A DNA stretch of 64,000 bases from Myxocyprinus asiaticus (GCF_019703515.2 NC_059359.1:1717501-1781500), one strand, 5' to 3'; positions 9,957 to 22,790 are shown, counted from the first letter of the stretch. A program made the numbers and translations. The notes: generated by a model not told the origin, from the sequence alone.

Positions 9957-11387
9957 TATCAACTCAGCAAAAAAGAAACATCCCTTTTTCAGGATGTTGT
10001 ATTTTAAAGATAATTTCGTAAAAATGCAAATAACTTTACAGATCTTTATTGTAAAGGGTTTAAACAATGTTTCCCATGCTTGTTTGATGAACCATAAACA
10101 ATTAATGAACATGCATCTGTGAAACGGTCGTTAAAACACTAACAGCTAACAGACGGTAGGCAATTAAGGTCACAGTTATAAAAACGTAGGCCTTAGGCAT
10201 GCTGCATGGAGGCATGAGGACTGCAGATGTGGCCAGGGCAATAAATTGCAATGTCTGTACTGTGAGACGCCTTAGACAGCACTACAGGGAGACAGGAAGG
10301 ACAGCTGATCGTCCTCGCAGTGGCAGAACACGTGTAACAACACCTGCACAGGATCGGTACATCCGAATATCACACCTGCGGAACAGGTACAGGATGGCAA
10401 CAACAACTGCCCGAGTTACACCAGGAATGCACAATCCCTCCATCAGTGCTCAGACTGTCCGCAATAGGCTGAGAGAGGCTGGAATGAGGGCTTGTAGGCC
10501 TGTTGTAAGGCAGGTCCTTACCAGACATCACCGGCAACAATGTCGCCTATGGGTACAAACCCACCTTCGCTGAACCAGACAGGACCGGCGAAAAGTGCTC
10601 TTCACTGACGAATCGCAGTTTTGTCTCACCAGGGGTGATGGTCGAACTCGCGTTTATCATCGAAGGAATGAGCATTACACCGAGGCCTGTACTCTGGAGC
10701 AGGATCGATTTGGAGGTGGAGGGTCCGTCATGGTCTGGGGCGGTGTGTCACAGCACCATTGGACTGAGCTTGTTGTCATTGCAGGCAGTCCCAATGCTGT
10801 GCATTACAGGAAAGACATCCTCCTCCCTCATGTGGTACCCTTCCTGCAGGTTCATCCTGACATGACCCTCCAGCATGACAATGCCACCAGCCATACTGCT
10901 CGTTCTGTGCGTGATTTCCTGAAAGACAGGAATGTCAGTGTTCTGCCATGGCCAGCGAAGAGCCCGGATCTCAATCCCATTGAGCATGTCTTGGACCTGT
11001 TGGATCGGAGGGTGAGGGCTAGGGCCATTCCCCCCAGAAATGTCCGGCAACTTGCAAGTGCCTTGGTGGAAGTGTGGGGTAACATGTCACAGCAAGAACT
11101 GGCAAATCTGGTGCAGTCCATGAGGAGGAGATGCACTGCAGTACTTAACGCAGCTGGTGGCCACACCAGATACTGACTGTTACTTTTGATTTTGACCTCC
11201 CCTTTGTTCAGAGACACATTTCTGTTAGTCACATGTCTGTGAAGCTTGTTCAGTTTATGTGTTAGTTGTTGAATCTTTTTATGTTCCTACAAATATTTAC
11301 ACATGTTAAGTTCGCTGAAAATAAAAGCAGTTGAAAGTGAGAGGCCGTTTTTTTTTTTGTTTTGTTTTTTTTTTTGCTGAGTTTATA
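9957..11387 (+). mobile_element. Tc1-like transposon, nearly complete (~1.43 kb)
   Basis: Bounded by AACTCAGCAAAAAAG at 9961 and the inverted copy ending CTGAGTTTATA near 11386, with TA at each outer edge as expected for Tc1/mariner. The interior holds a + strand transposase broken by a single stop (separate entry). The right inverted repeat has T-rich expansions at 11349-11375. Confidence 0.85.
10199..11176 (+). pseudogene. Tc1-like transposase with one in-frame stop
   Basis: One reading frame from 10199 to the TGA at 11174-11176, interrupted only by TGA at 10571-10573 ('THLR*TRQDRRKVLFTDES'), a position where relatives usually have Trp (TGG). The N-terminal half has helix-turn-helix DNA-binding character (VARAINCNVCTVRRLRQHYR, then GRTADRPRSGRTR). 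The catalytic core shows D in FTDES, D in QHDNATSH and E in [10 protein letters not shown], with 34 residues between the last two, i.e. DD34E. The C-terminus is complete. It cuts and pastes at TA sites. The open frames before and after the stop could be two shorter peptides, but neither is a full enzyme. Confidence 0.85.
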
Positions 11388-12240
11388 ATGTCAAATCAGA
11401 AAAATATGTTTATGGCTTTTTTTTTTTTTTTGATGATGATTTTTCAGCAGTTTCTTATGCTGAGAGTCTCGGAAAGTATCATAATCTATATAATGACATT
11501 TTTTCAAAGTTTTCTTTACAATGATCCCAAACACTTGACCCGCCACTGAAACAGGAAATCTTTAAAAACACCCTCAGAGCTTACTCTTCGGAAGTGTTTA
11601 ACCCACACCTGGTCATTTAAGTGGGTCCTCTCAATCCAGCACAACAGTTTGCAGCACGGGTGCTCCCAGGCATGTGGAGGATGGGGGCATGTGGGCATCA
11701 CAGCCATTTCAGCCTACATTATATCAGATTTTCCACTTATTCTGTGGCGTCTCCTGGCAGCATTTTATGAGGTACAATTGACCCTTCGCTAAGCTCTGTC
11801 CCCCTTGGTTTCCGTTGCTTGCTCTGGAAAGCTTTGCAGAACTTCCCATAGGAATGAATGGGAGATTTTTGGTTTTTGGACAAATATTCTGATAAACGGA
11901 ATCGACAATATTCCTACTTGCGATTAGAATGAAGAGTGATATTGTAAAGCATATTTATCTGACGTTTTTTGTCAAATAAAACGTTAAATTACACAGTAAT
12001 TTGATTGAAACTGCAGAGACCATGAATCAAAATCGAGGCAAATGATTATCACAGTCACTTGAAAAGAGAAAAGCGTCATTTGATGGAGATTACAAACTTT
12101 ATAATATTAGTGTTATTGTACAGAACTGCTAATAACGTCTCATAACACACTCACTAAAATGCTGAAACTCTTTATTTACTGTAAGCCTTTGCTAAGACCT
12201 CCATCAAAAAGGAGGAGGGCCGGGCCGTGACTACGAATCG
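11388..12240. other. Intronic stretch without recognised features
   Basis: A+T-rich with T-runs near 11420. The segment 11520-11715 is of more mixed composition but has no coding signal. Nothing else supported. Confidence 0.5.
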
Positions 12241-12244
12241 GGCT

Positions 12245-12610
12245 GGGCGTGCGTAGACGCTGGCTATCACCCCTGGAGTTTGCTAGTTCGCTAGTTCGAA
12301 TCAGATGTCACATGGGGTAACCTCCTCGTGGTTGCTATAATGTGGTTCATTCTCAGTGGGGCATGTGGTGAGTTGAGCGTTGTTGCCGTGGTGGTGGATT
12401 TATTTACATGAAGCCTCTATGTAAATAAAGAATTTCAAACCCCTATGTCTCCGTGGCAACGCGCTCAACAAGCCACGTGATAAGATGCGCGGGTTGACGG
12501 TCTCAGATGCGGAGGCAGCTGGGATTTGTCCTCTGCCACCCGAACTGACCACGAGGACATAAAAGCACATTGGGAATTGGGCATTCCAAATTGGGAGAAA
12601 AAAAACCCAC
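12245..12610 (+). mobile_element. tRNA-derived SINE, degraded copy A
   Basis: Recognisable blocks of the SINE seen elsewhere in the window: CTGGCTATCACCCCTGGAG, GTTCGAATC (box B), CACATGGGGTAACCTCCTCG, GCAACGCGCTCAACAAGCCA and the tail CATTGGGAATTGGGCATTCC. The head before box B is rearranged ('gctagttcgctagttcgaatc' duplicates 8 bp) and a non-SINE segment (about 12400-12445) interrupts the middle. Confidence 0.75.
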
Positions 12611-12910
12611 AAACATAAATGCAATTCATGAAAACAACGACTTAAATAAATGTCCTCTATAATGAGCATGCTTTCAAATACTGAGTTTAAAGTCAGTTCG
12701 CTTTTTTTCTGAGGTTTAAAGTAAAAGATGTCATGTGGTGTAACTGTCTGGAGACAGTAAAAATAAATAAATCAAATCAAATCAAGGTCTCATTAATAAG
12801 TTAAAATCTTACATAAAAAAAAAAAGTTGGCATGAAGTGCAGAATAATCTTTTAATATTTCTTTAAAAGTCAGGTGGTGTAACCAACATGTAGGTAGCCA
12901 TTTTTATGTC

Positions 12911-14112
12911 ACAGTGGGTTAGACTAAAGAATATAGTTCTGATGTGCGGCAAAAGGTTGTTGAGCTTCACAAAATGGGAAGTGGCTATAAGAAAATAGCC
13001 AAAGCATTGAAAATACCCATTTCCACCATCAGGGCAATAATTAACAAGTTCCAATCAACTGCAGATCTTAAGAATCGGACTGGAAGAGCACGTGTGTCTA
13101 TATTGTCTCCAAGCATGTTGAGGAGGATGGTTCAAGTGGCCAAAGAATCTCCAAGGATCACAGCTGGAGAATTACAGGAATTAGTTGGGTCTTGGGGTCA
13201 GAAAGTCTCCAGAACTACAATCAGACATCACCTACATCACCACAAGTTGTTTGGGAGGGTTTCAAGAAAAAAAGCCAACAACAAACTCAAGCGTCTTCAG
13301 TTTGCCAGACACTACTGGAACTTCAAATGCAACTGTGTTCTATGGTCAGATGAACAAAACAAATAAAAGAGCTTTTTGGCAGCAAACACCAGAGATGGGT
13401 TTGGCAGACACAGAGATGAAGAAGTACCCAATGCCCACGGTTAAATGTGGTGCTGGATCTTTAACATTTTGGGGCTGTTTTTATGCCAGAGGTCCTGGAC
13501 GTCTTGTTCGGATACATGGCATCATGGACTCTATCATATACCAATAGATAAAAAATCAAAACCTGGCTTAAAATGGGCCTTGATTGGATCTTCCAGCAGG
13601 ACAATGATCCAAAACAAACATCAAAATCAACATAAAAATGGTTCACTGACCACAAAATCAAGGTTCTGCCATGACCATCCCAGTCCCCTGACCTGAACCC
13701 TTATAGAAACCTGTGTGGTGAACTGAAGAGGAGAGTCCACCAGCATGGACCTCTGAATTTGAAGGATCTGGAGAGATTCTGTATGGACGAATGGTCTCAG
13801 ATCACTTGCCAGGTGTTCTCCAACCTCATTAGGCATTATAAGAGAAGACTCAGAGCTGTTATCTTGGCAAAGGGAGGGTGCACAATGTATTGAATAAAAG
13901 GGTGCCAATAATTATGGCCAATGCGTTTTGGAGAAAAATATTTATTTAATAATGAGGTATTTCCCATTTCAGTTGTTTTACTTCAGTTAAAGTTTAGATT
14001 TTTGTGATTTGATCTTTTAAAAAAAAAAAAAGAAAGATAAACATGTAGATTTATTTTAACAGCTTTCTTTGCTCATATTTACCAAGGGTGCCAATATTTT
14101 TGCCCACTGCTG
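12911..14112 (+). mobile_element. Degraded Tc1-like transposon
   Basis: The right end carries the Tc1 terminus GGGTGCCAATATTTTTGCCC followed by ACTGC-TGTA. The left end keeps only about CAGTGGG (12912) before the transposase, so the left inverted repeat and leader are deleted. TA at the right edge. Confidence 0.7.
12944..13895 (+). pseudogene. Tc1-like transposase, multiply broken
   Basis: The first piece (12944-13366) shows the paired-like DNA-binding region: RQKVVELHKMGSGYKKIAKA, KIPISTIRAIINKFQ, then GRARVS, and ends in VLWSDEQNK, with the first catalytic Asp, before a stop. Later pieces in other frames include 'GAGSLTFWGCF' (13453 on), 'QQDNDPKQ'-like sequence near 13598 and the SPDLNPYRN-like region near 13686, where the catalytic Glu context is altered. 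Several frameshifts; no function expected. Confidence 0.75.
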
Positions 14113-14366
14113 TATGTATTCAAGGTGCAGGGAAAGTATTTAAATGTATTTTACTTTTTGGTTACACTACATGATATTTTTAGTCATTTATAGCATTTCC
14201 TACAAAAACATTATAAATGTATTTCAAAAATGTTTGACACCAAAGTGGGGAAAAAAAGATGAAATTTTTACTAACTTGACACCTGGGATTTAAACTACAT
14301 TTTTAAAACATTTATCATTTTTACCTTGTAATCAGTTACATATTATCTACATTTATTGGAATATAC

Positions 14367-15116
14367 AACCCCAATTCCCAAAAATTTGGGACAGTATGGA
14401 AAATGCCAGTAAAACCAAAAAGAAGAGATTTTGTAAATTGTTGGGATATCCCGATATAATATATATTTTTATTTATTTGTTTTTTGAGAACAAGTATGTA
14501 CAGATACTTCCTACCTCGCCAATGCCGATACCGTTTTTTTTTTTTTTTTCTGAATTCCATATGAACAGTCTATTTCAATGATATAATTAAAATGGTGTTT
14601 AAATAAATAAATTCATTAAAACTTAAAGACATTTTTTTTTTTCGACACACAATTTTATTATTTGAATCAAATGAAGTGCTTTTGAACCTCACAGCACAAT
14701 CCAAAATACAACATTGGAGTTATTGTTAAATAAAATGCTACATTACAGAGCATTACAGATGTGAGATATTGCTTAAATATTATACAATTACTATTGATTT
14801 ATTAGTAGTAGAATTACAGTGAATATTATAACTATACAGTTGTGATATATTTTTGTCCTTGCTCTTGAAGGACTAGGCTGTTTTTGGAGGCTGCTTATAT
14901 ACTATAGCACAATTGGCGCACCTGTTTAACATAACATTATTTCAGTTCATCTGATTGTTATTAGTCCTAAATTGCCCCCGTATCAACGTGTCATCAGTCT
15001 TCAAAAAGCAATGCAGTTGAGCAGATAAAACATTATCATTGAATAAAAGTGAAAGTACATTTAAAAAAAAAGCTTCTTTTGTTACCTGTCCCAACATTTT
15101 TGGAATTGGGATTGTA
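14367..15116. mobile_element. Nonautonomous inverted-repeat transposon (~750 bp)
   Basis: Left end ACAACCCCAATTCCCAAAAA-TTTGGGACAG. The right end, read as reverse complement, is TACAATCCCAATTCCAAAAA-TGTTGGGACAG. Such 'ACAACCCCAATTCC..GGGACA' termini are frequent in fish genomes. No transposase ORF. Superfamily left open. Confidence 0.7.
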
Positions 15117-15249
15117 TAGAATATGAAACTGAACACTACACTCAGATTTGCTTTGCATCGTTGTTAGTTAGGTCATTGATGTGACTGTCATTTTTTTGTC
15201 CACGTTTAATACATTATTCAAAGAAATTATACATGCAATTTACACAAAA

Positions 15250-15935
15250 TGATTCCTTGAATACACCTTCTAAGATGAACATGTTTTCAATTAATGAGTT
15301 CATTTTTTTCAGGGGTTTAAAGTAAAAAAATGTCATGTGGTGTAACCGTCCGGAGACAATAAAAAAATAAAATAAATAAAAATAAAATAAAAATTATTCT
15401 CGTTAAATGCTGAAATTATTGAAAAACAAACAAAAAATAAATGTTGGCTGTTGTGTTGTGCTGGATAATTTTTTATTATTATTTTATAAAAATAAGAAAA
15501 AGCAGTGAAACAATTTTATTTTAAAATATGATCCATATTTGAAAAACTTTTGTCCACCAATTTTAAGTCGTGGTGTAAATCATAAAACAGAGACGACCTC
15601 TTTAGACTCATTTTTTTCTAATGGTCATTTGGTGCAACCATTAGAAAACTTGACTTAAAATATTCTTGACTTAAAAATGAATGATATTTGTAATAAAAAA
15701 AATATTTGAAAACTCAATGCACTCTCATGTAATCAAGGTGCAAGAAACTATTTTTATACCTTTTACTTGATGATTGCACCACATGACATTTTTAAAGTCA
15801 TTAAATAAATTTTTTGTAGAAAATGCTATACATTAAAAATAAAAAATATATATTTTTTTAAATGTCTATGAACTTGACACACGTGTTTTAAACTAGATTT
15901 TTAAAATATTTAAATTATCACCTCAGACAGCCTTA
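15250..15935. repeat. Dispersed repeat, uninterrupted copy
   Basis: Matches the split copy at 12640-12900 / 14115-14340: 'gtttaaagtaaaaaaatgtcatgtggtgtaac', GGAGACAATAAAAAAATAAA, then GAACTTGACACACGTGTTTT. Same order and orientation, about 2.6 kb (left) and 1.6 kb (right) downstream, consistent with a local duplication or two insertions. Confidence 0.6.
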
Positions 15936-16264
15936 TTTGTCAATGACCCAGATACTTTTGCAGTTTTTTCTGTGTAAGTGATTCAGTGACTGTAGTTACT
16001 TTTACAAATAGACACCTTCATACATATTTATTATTTTTGGTGTTAGAATGAGGTTCCTCTGCTCTGACATCAAATATCAATTATATATTTACAGATATTT
16101 TGCTTTTAATGTAAAATTAAGCACCATGATAGTTGAATTAGTTTCACAATTCTTCCTTAGAGTTAAGACGGATATTTACGTAGCGTCTTTAAATTAAACT
16201 TCATTAGCAAAACAACATTAGAACAGTTCTACAGTAAGTGGACCTGATTATTCCTAAACATAGC
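15936..16264. other. Intronic stretch without recognised features
   Basis: A+T-rich, no ORF or repeat recognised. Confidence 0.5.
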
Positions 16265-16270
16265 ACCTGC

Positions 16271-16835
16271 TTAATGACTCCCTGAACTCCTCTTAAAGAC
16301 TAGAGTATTGATGTTAAATTTGCCCTGATCAAAGAGCACCAAACGAGTAAAGAAAGAGACATTTCTCAGTGTGAAATGTTTGAGTTGGGTATCAGCTGAC
16401 ATCAGGGACTGAAACTTGGACTCGGGTTGGGAACGGGTCTGTAGTCGAGCTGCTCGTTGTGTTCCTGCTGCGTGACGATCCGCAGTGTTTTTGCACTTAA
16501 TAACAATTAACAGGCCATAATTTTGCGATCGTGATGAACGTGATGGAATATAGCGTGTCAGAAGGTCACTTAAGTACTGTGGAGCTAGACCATTCAAAGC
16601 TTTGTATGTAGTTAACAGAATTGTAAAATTAATACAAAATGTAACAGGTAGCCAATGTAACGATGATAAAATTGGGCTAATATGATCATATTTCTTGGTT
16701 CTAGTCAGCACTCTGGCAGCTGCATTTTAAACCAATTGAAGTTCATTTATTGAATTTGCTGGACATCCTCCCAGTAATGCATTACAATAATCTAGTCTTG
16801 AGGTCATAAATGCATTAATTTTTCGGCATCAGCAA
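16271..16835 (-). mobile_element. LINE (L2/CR1-type) reverse-transcriptase tail, 5'-truncated
   Basis: Read on the minus strand: a piece with NAL.GG.P, then an in-frame-stop-containing 'NAAARVLTRTKKYDHISPIL' (last part is the open frame 16271-16711), SSLHWLPVTFCINF, YKALNGLAPQYLSDLL. This motif order is the C-terminal part of the ORF2 protein downstream of the RT palm in L2/CR1-type LINEs. 5' truncation is typical of target-primed insertion. Confidence 0.75.
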
Positions 16836-17168
16836 CGGAGAGCATGTGTCGTAACTCTGGTGGAAGAATGCTGCTCTACAAACATTGGAAATTTGATTTT
16901 CTAAGGACAGACTGGTATCAATTATAACATGTAACATATCAAATATGAATCAGAAGTTTACATACACCTTAGCCAAATACATTTAAACTCAGTTTTTCAC
17001 AATTCCTGACATTTAATCGTAGAAAACATTCCCTGTCTTAGGTCAGTTAGGATCACTACTTTATTTTAAGAATGTGAAATGTCAGAATAATAGTAGAGCG
17101 AATGATTTATTTCAGCTTTTATTTCTTTCATCACGTTCCCAGTGGGTCAGAAGTTTACACACACTTTG

Positions 17169-18192
<1,024 letters not shown>

Positions 18193-18512
18193 GATGTCAA
18201 GCAAAGAGGCACTGAGTTTGAAGGTAGGCCTTAAAATACATCCACAGGTATACCTCCAATTCAGTACACTTCCTATCAGAAGCTAATTGTCTAAAGGCTT
18301 GACATCATTTTCTGGAATTTTCCAAGCTGCCTAAAGGCACAGTTAACTTAGTGTATGTAAACTTATGACCCACTGGAATTGTGATATAGTCAATTAAAAG
18401 TGAAACAATCTGTCTGTAAACAATTGTTGGAAAAATTAGATGTCTTAAACGACTTGCCAAAACTATAGTTTGTTAATGTGAAATCTGTGGAGTGGTTAAA
18501 AAATGAGTTTTA

Positions 18513-18927
18513 GGTGGCCTGGGTATCTCAGTGAGTAAAGATGCTGACTATCACCCCTGGAGTTGTGAGTTCGAATCCAGGGCGTGCTGAGTGACTCCAG
18601 TCAGGTCTCCTAAGCAATCAGATTGGCCCGGTTGCTAGGGTAGGTAGAGTCACATGGGGTAACCTCCTCGTGGTCGCTATAATGTGGTTCTCACTCTCGG
18701 CGGGGCGCGTGGTGAGTTGTGTGTGGATGCCACGGAGAATAGCGTGAAGCCTCCACACGCACTCCGTCTCCGCGGTAACACGCTCAACAAGCTACATGAT
18801 AAGATGCGAAGATGGATGGTCTCGTATGCGGAGGCAACTGAGATTTGTCCTCCGCCACCCGAGTCACTACGCCACTACGAGGACCTATAGCGCATTGGGA
18901 ATTGGGCATGCCAAATTGGGGACAAAA
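18513..18927 (+). mobile_element. tRNA-derived SINE, copy B, inside the Tc1 terminal repeat
   Basis: Starts GGTGGCCTGGGTATCTCAGT (box A region), box B GAGTTCGAATCC, body blocks as in copies elsewhere, tail 'gcattgggaattgggcatgccaaattgggga'. It sits between GAGTTTTA (18505-18512) and AGTGTATGTAA (18928), sequences that are 14 bp apart in the solo copy at 42.7 kb. That 14-bp piece is missing here, and no target duplication is visible. Confidence 0.85.
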
Positions 18928-18965
18928 AGTGTATGTAATCTTCTGACTTCAAGTGTGTGTGTATA

Positions 18966-18990
18966 TCCATCTATCTATCCATCTATCTAC

Positions 18991-19049
<59 letters not shown>
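18966..19049. repeat. (ATCT)n followed by (AT)n microsatellite
   Basis: ATCT-type units at 18966-18990 and (AT)n at about 18992-19048. Confidence 0.95.
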
Positions 19050-19055
<6 letters not shown>

Positions 19056-19069
19056 CTTCAGCCCCCAAG

Positions 19070-19745
19070 CAATGTCTCTTGGTCCAATTGCAAACGCATT
19101 GGCGTATCATTACAAACTTTGGTATGTGTCATTGGGGCCATGCCCTGAGGATACCTGTAAAGTTTGCAGTCTGTGCCACCTAGTGGTCAAAAGTTATAAC
19201 AAAATGTGTCAAATTGCTTATAACATTCGATTATTTTGTTCTGTTGTCCTGTGACTGCTCTCTTTAAATTTCTTGAATCATACCAAGTATGATGATACCA
19301 TATTTTTATATTGTCGGGTATACTTCCTGTCTGCCATTTTTAATTTAATTGAAAACTCACTTTTTCAAACTCCTCCCAATCCTTAAGTCCAATTTGCACG
19401 AAATTTGCATGTATCTAGGGACACTAATGACACAAAGTTATGAAAATCTTTTTGATAAACGCATCAACGAATTACATGGCAACATGCCAATAAGGATCTG
19501 AGGCTATATCTCAGCAACGCTTTGCCGTATTGATATGAAATTTGGTATATGTTAATCTTACCACACCATGACAGCATCCCATAAATTAACTTATAATTAT
19601 TTGTATTGTAATATTAGCAATTCTTCCTATGTTTTTTTTTTTTTTAATGCCATAATCAGTGATGTCCAGCGATAATTCCTTACATGCCGTCGGTGTGCTT
19701 GGCCCTGTAATTGCTGCTTGTAGCTATATTTTTGCTTTAAATTTA
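19070..19745. repeat. Dispersed repeat, related to 43150-43580 in opposite orientation
   Basis: Contains AACTCCTCCCAATCCTTAAG then CCAATTTGCACGAAATTTGC. The reverse complement of this order (GCGTGCAAATCGGACAAACA, AGGAGGAGTTCGAAAAAGTA) occurs at 43185. Ends with CTGCTTGTAGCTATATTT. No ORF; class unknown. Confidence 0.55.
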
Positions 19746-20621
19746 TATTAGCAAAAAAGCAGTACAACATACTAACCCAACATATATAATGAGGTATACA
19801 CTGGACCTTTCCGCCAAATGACATCACAGAGTTTAATTGCTGTTGATGTCTAAATGGTAGCCAAATGGATAAAAGATGGAAAATGAATGCAATTTAACAG
19901 GTTTAGATGTGTGAATGTGACTAAGCAATGTTTGGTTGAAATGAAATCACTATTTCAAGTCATTTCAAAGCAAATACATAAATATTGAAATGCATATCAG
20001 CTAGCTCTAGTACCGTTATACATTTGTGTTGCACTGAAAGCAGCGAGGTTCTCGTTTACAGGCTTGTTTTTACTTGCATTGATAGTTTTGGATCTCTTGC
20101 TGAGGCTTGACTGACTCCACACTCCCCTTGAAGGCATTTACACAGTTGAATGTTTGGAAACTTTTGTAGAGACTCGACACTTTACTGATCACAGATTTAA
20201 TATATGGGCAGATTGAAAATGTGAATCATGATGACTCTAATATGCTCGAGCTAAAGTCAATGAGCTGTGGATTTTCTAGTGTCATTTTGCTTGTCAGTTT
20301 TGTACATAAGCAGTTCTGAGCTTCAGGTTTTGTCCAACCAGGATTAATTGTTGTCTATCATTATTTACTCACCCTCATATCATTCCAAACCCAAATTCTG
20401 TTATTTTTAAAATAAAATAAAAAAAATGGTTAATATATTAAATAACCATATTGGAATGCCTATTTTGGATAATCCAGTTAAATACTTCCAAATACTTCCT
20501 CTTATATAATTTTCTATTATTTTGAACTAAAAAAAAAAAAAAAAAAAAAAAAAAACAGATTGGTTTTAAATCATTCATACCATAATGCACATTATGCCCA
20601 ATTTCAGTCTATGTTGTTGAC

Positions 20622-20668
<47 letters not shown>

Positions 20669-20771
20669 AACTTAGATCTTCCCAAAGCAGTGCAACAAAG
20701 AAAATAATGCACAAGTAAAAAAAATAAAAAATAAAAAAAAGAAGAAAAAAAAAAAATCCAATGAAAATTGT
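19746..20771. other. A+T-rich intron with simple repeats
   Basis: Poly(A) at about 20528-20555 and (ATT)n at 20622-20667. A short stretch near 20360 (TTATTTACTCACCCTCATAT) is a fragment of the common MITE found intact at 58881. Nothing else recognised. Confidence 0.6.
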
Positions 20772-21030
20772 GGAGCCCCTTACAGGGCAGGGCAGGAATA
20801 TTGTTTTTTTTATTATTTATTTATTTTTTATTTTTTTTATAATTTTGCATTCCGTCACATAAATTTCCCATTGTTTTTATGACAGTAACCATATTTTAAC
20901 CTTGATATTTGTAAAACCGTAGTACTAATATAGGAAAACAAAAACTATATGGTAATAAAAATAATACCATGGTATTTGTAGTAAAACTATAGTAACCATG
21001 ATTAATCTATATTTAAACCATGGTATTAAA

Positions 21031-21851
21031 ACCATGGTTTCTGCCAAAAAATAAATACATAAATAAATTAATAATAATAAAAAAAGGTTAGACTGCAACA
21101 ATCATGGTTACTAAAATATTACTATAGAAAAACCATGGTATCTGTCAAAAAATAAATACATAATAATAATAATAATAATAATAAAATGGTTAGCCTACAA
21201 CAATCATGGTCACTAAAATATTACTATAGAAAAACCATGGTTTCTGTTGAAAATAAATAAATAAAAATAAAATAATAAAAAATAAATACAACAGTCATGG
21301 TTACTAAAATATTACTATAATAAAACCATGGTTTCTGTCGAAAAATAAATACATAAATAAATAAAAATAAAATAATAATAAATAAAAATGGTTAGCCTAC
21401 AAAAATCATGGTTACTAAAATATTACTATAGTAAAACCATGGTTTCTGTCGAAAATAAATACATTAATAAATAAAATAATAATAAATAAATACAAAAACT
21501 GTTAGCCTACAACAATCATGGTTACTAAACTATTACTATAATAAAACCATGGTTTCTGTCGAAAATAAATAAAAATAAAATAATAAATAAATACAAAAAC
21601 TGTTAGCCTACAACAATCATGGTCACTAAAATATTACTATAGAAAAACCATGGTTTCTGTCGAAAATAAATAAAAATAAAATAATAAATAAATACAAAAA
21701 CTGTTAGCCTACAACAATCATGGTTACTAAAATATTACTGTGGAAAAACCATGGTTTCAGTTGAAAAATAAATACATAAAATAATAATAAATAAAAATGG
21801 TTAGCCTACAAAAATCATGGTTACTAAAATATTACTGTAGTAAAACCATGG
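21031..21851. repeat. Minisatellite, 8 units of 91-111 bp
   Basis: ACCATGGT(T/A) recurs at 21031, 21132, 21234, 21325, 21436, 21546, 21647, 21748 and 21845. Each unit holds TCTGTCGAAAATAAATA-like A+T-rich sequence of variable length, GTTAGCCTACAACAATCATG and ACTAAAATATTACTATAG. Length differences come from the AAATAA-rich part. Confidence 0.9.
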
Positions 21852-21869
21852 TTCCTACAGTCGACAATA

Positions 21870-22195
21870 CTGGTAGCACTTTATTACAAGATTACATTTA
21901 TTAACATTAGCTAAAGCATTAAGTATCATTAACTAATAATGAACAAAATATTTTTACAGTATTAATCTTTGTTAATGTTAGTTAATAAAAATACAAATTT
22001 TCATTGTTAGTTTGTTAGTTCATAGTTCTTTAACGTTAACATATACAACTTTTGATTTTTAAAAATCACATGTTGAAATCAACATTAACCAAGATTAATA
22101 AATGCTGTAAAAGTATTATTCATTGTTAGTTCACGTTAACTAATGTTGTTTACTAATGTTAACAAATGTAACCTTATTTTAAAGTTTTACTACAA
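21870..22195. mobile_element. Fold-back MITE (~320 bp) nested in the larger element
   Basis: Left 'tggtagcactttattacaag', ATTACATTTATTAACATTAG and the right-hand reverse complement GTTACATTTGTTAACATTAG. Further inverted pairs (ATTAACTAATAATGAACAAA / 'gttaacgtgaactaacaatgaat') run to the centre near 22040. Confidence 0.7.
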
Positions 22196-22790
22196 TATTA
22201 CTATAGTAAAACCATGATACCCACAAAACTATGATTTTTATTACCATAATCTTGGTTTTCCTGTATTATCACTATGGTTTCATTATGAATATCAAGGTTA
22301 AAATACGGTTACTGTAGTAAAACCGCGGTAAATTTATTGCGAGGGAACGCAAAACTATTTCAGAAAAATTCCCGCCCTGTCCTCTCAGGGGCTCCGTAGA
22401 AAATAAACACTTCTTGCAAAAAATATCCAAAATTATGTCAACACTTCTTGCAGAAAATAAATATTACATAAATATAAACACCGACAAATGACCGAACTTT
22501 TGGCTTTCATAATATTTTTTTGCGTGCTTCATTTTGAGGAGGTAAAACAGATTGCTTGTATTACGAGTGATTATCATCGTGCAACGGTTTGCAGACTTTT
22601 TTTTGGGGTCGTCCCATTCTGTGGAGATGTTTTCCTGGGGTTTTCCTGGGTCAAAAATGATTGAATAGCGCGAGAGAGCTGCAAAGAAAAAAAGTTGTCC
22701 CATCATTCAATGGGGCAGCAATGTGGCAAGGTTATGGAGTTTATCTAAATCTATATATTGGGCCAATAATATTTGACAAATATTGTGTGC

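Larger units (their letters stand above)
12640..14340. repeat. Dispersed repeat copy split by a Tc1 element
   Basis: Left part at 12640-12900 ('atgtcatgtggtgtaact', GGAGACAGTAAAAATAAATA) and right part at 14115-14340 ('aacttgacacctgggatttaaac') match the continuous copy at 15250-15935. The Tc1 at 12911-14112 separates them. Confidence 0.65.
20772..22395. mobile_element. Large inverted-repeat element with internal minisatellite
   Basis: Left end GGAGCCCCTTACAGGGCAGG with right end (reverse complement) GGAGCCCCTGAGAGGACAGG. The match continues inward for over 150 bp on each side, e.g. 'gtaaccatattttaaccttgatattt' at 20886 against its complement near 22300. Between the arms lie eight tandem units (21031-21845) and a second fold-back element (about 21870-22190). 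No coding capacity. Confidence 0.75.

Noticed and set aside
10748..11232. Minus-strand open frames of 100 and 126 aa
   Set aside because: Antisense shadows of the Tc1 transposase.
18513..18600. tRNA genes at the heads of the SINE copies (box A and box B)
   Set aside because: No complete cloverleaf with proper acceptor stem and 3' end; each head continues into the SINE body.
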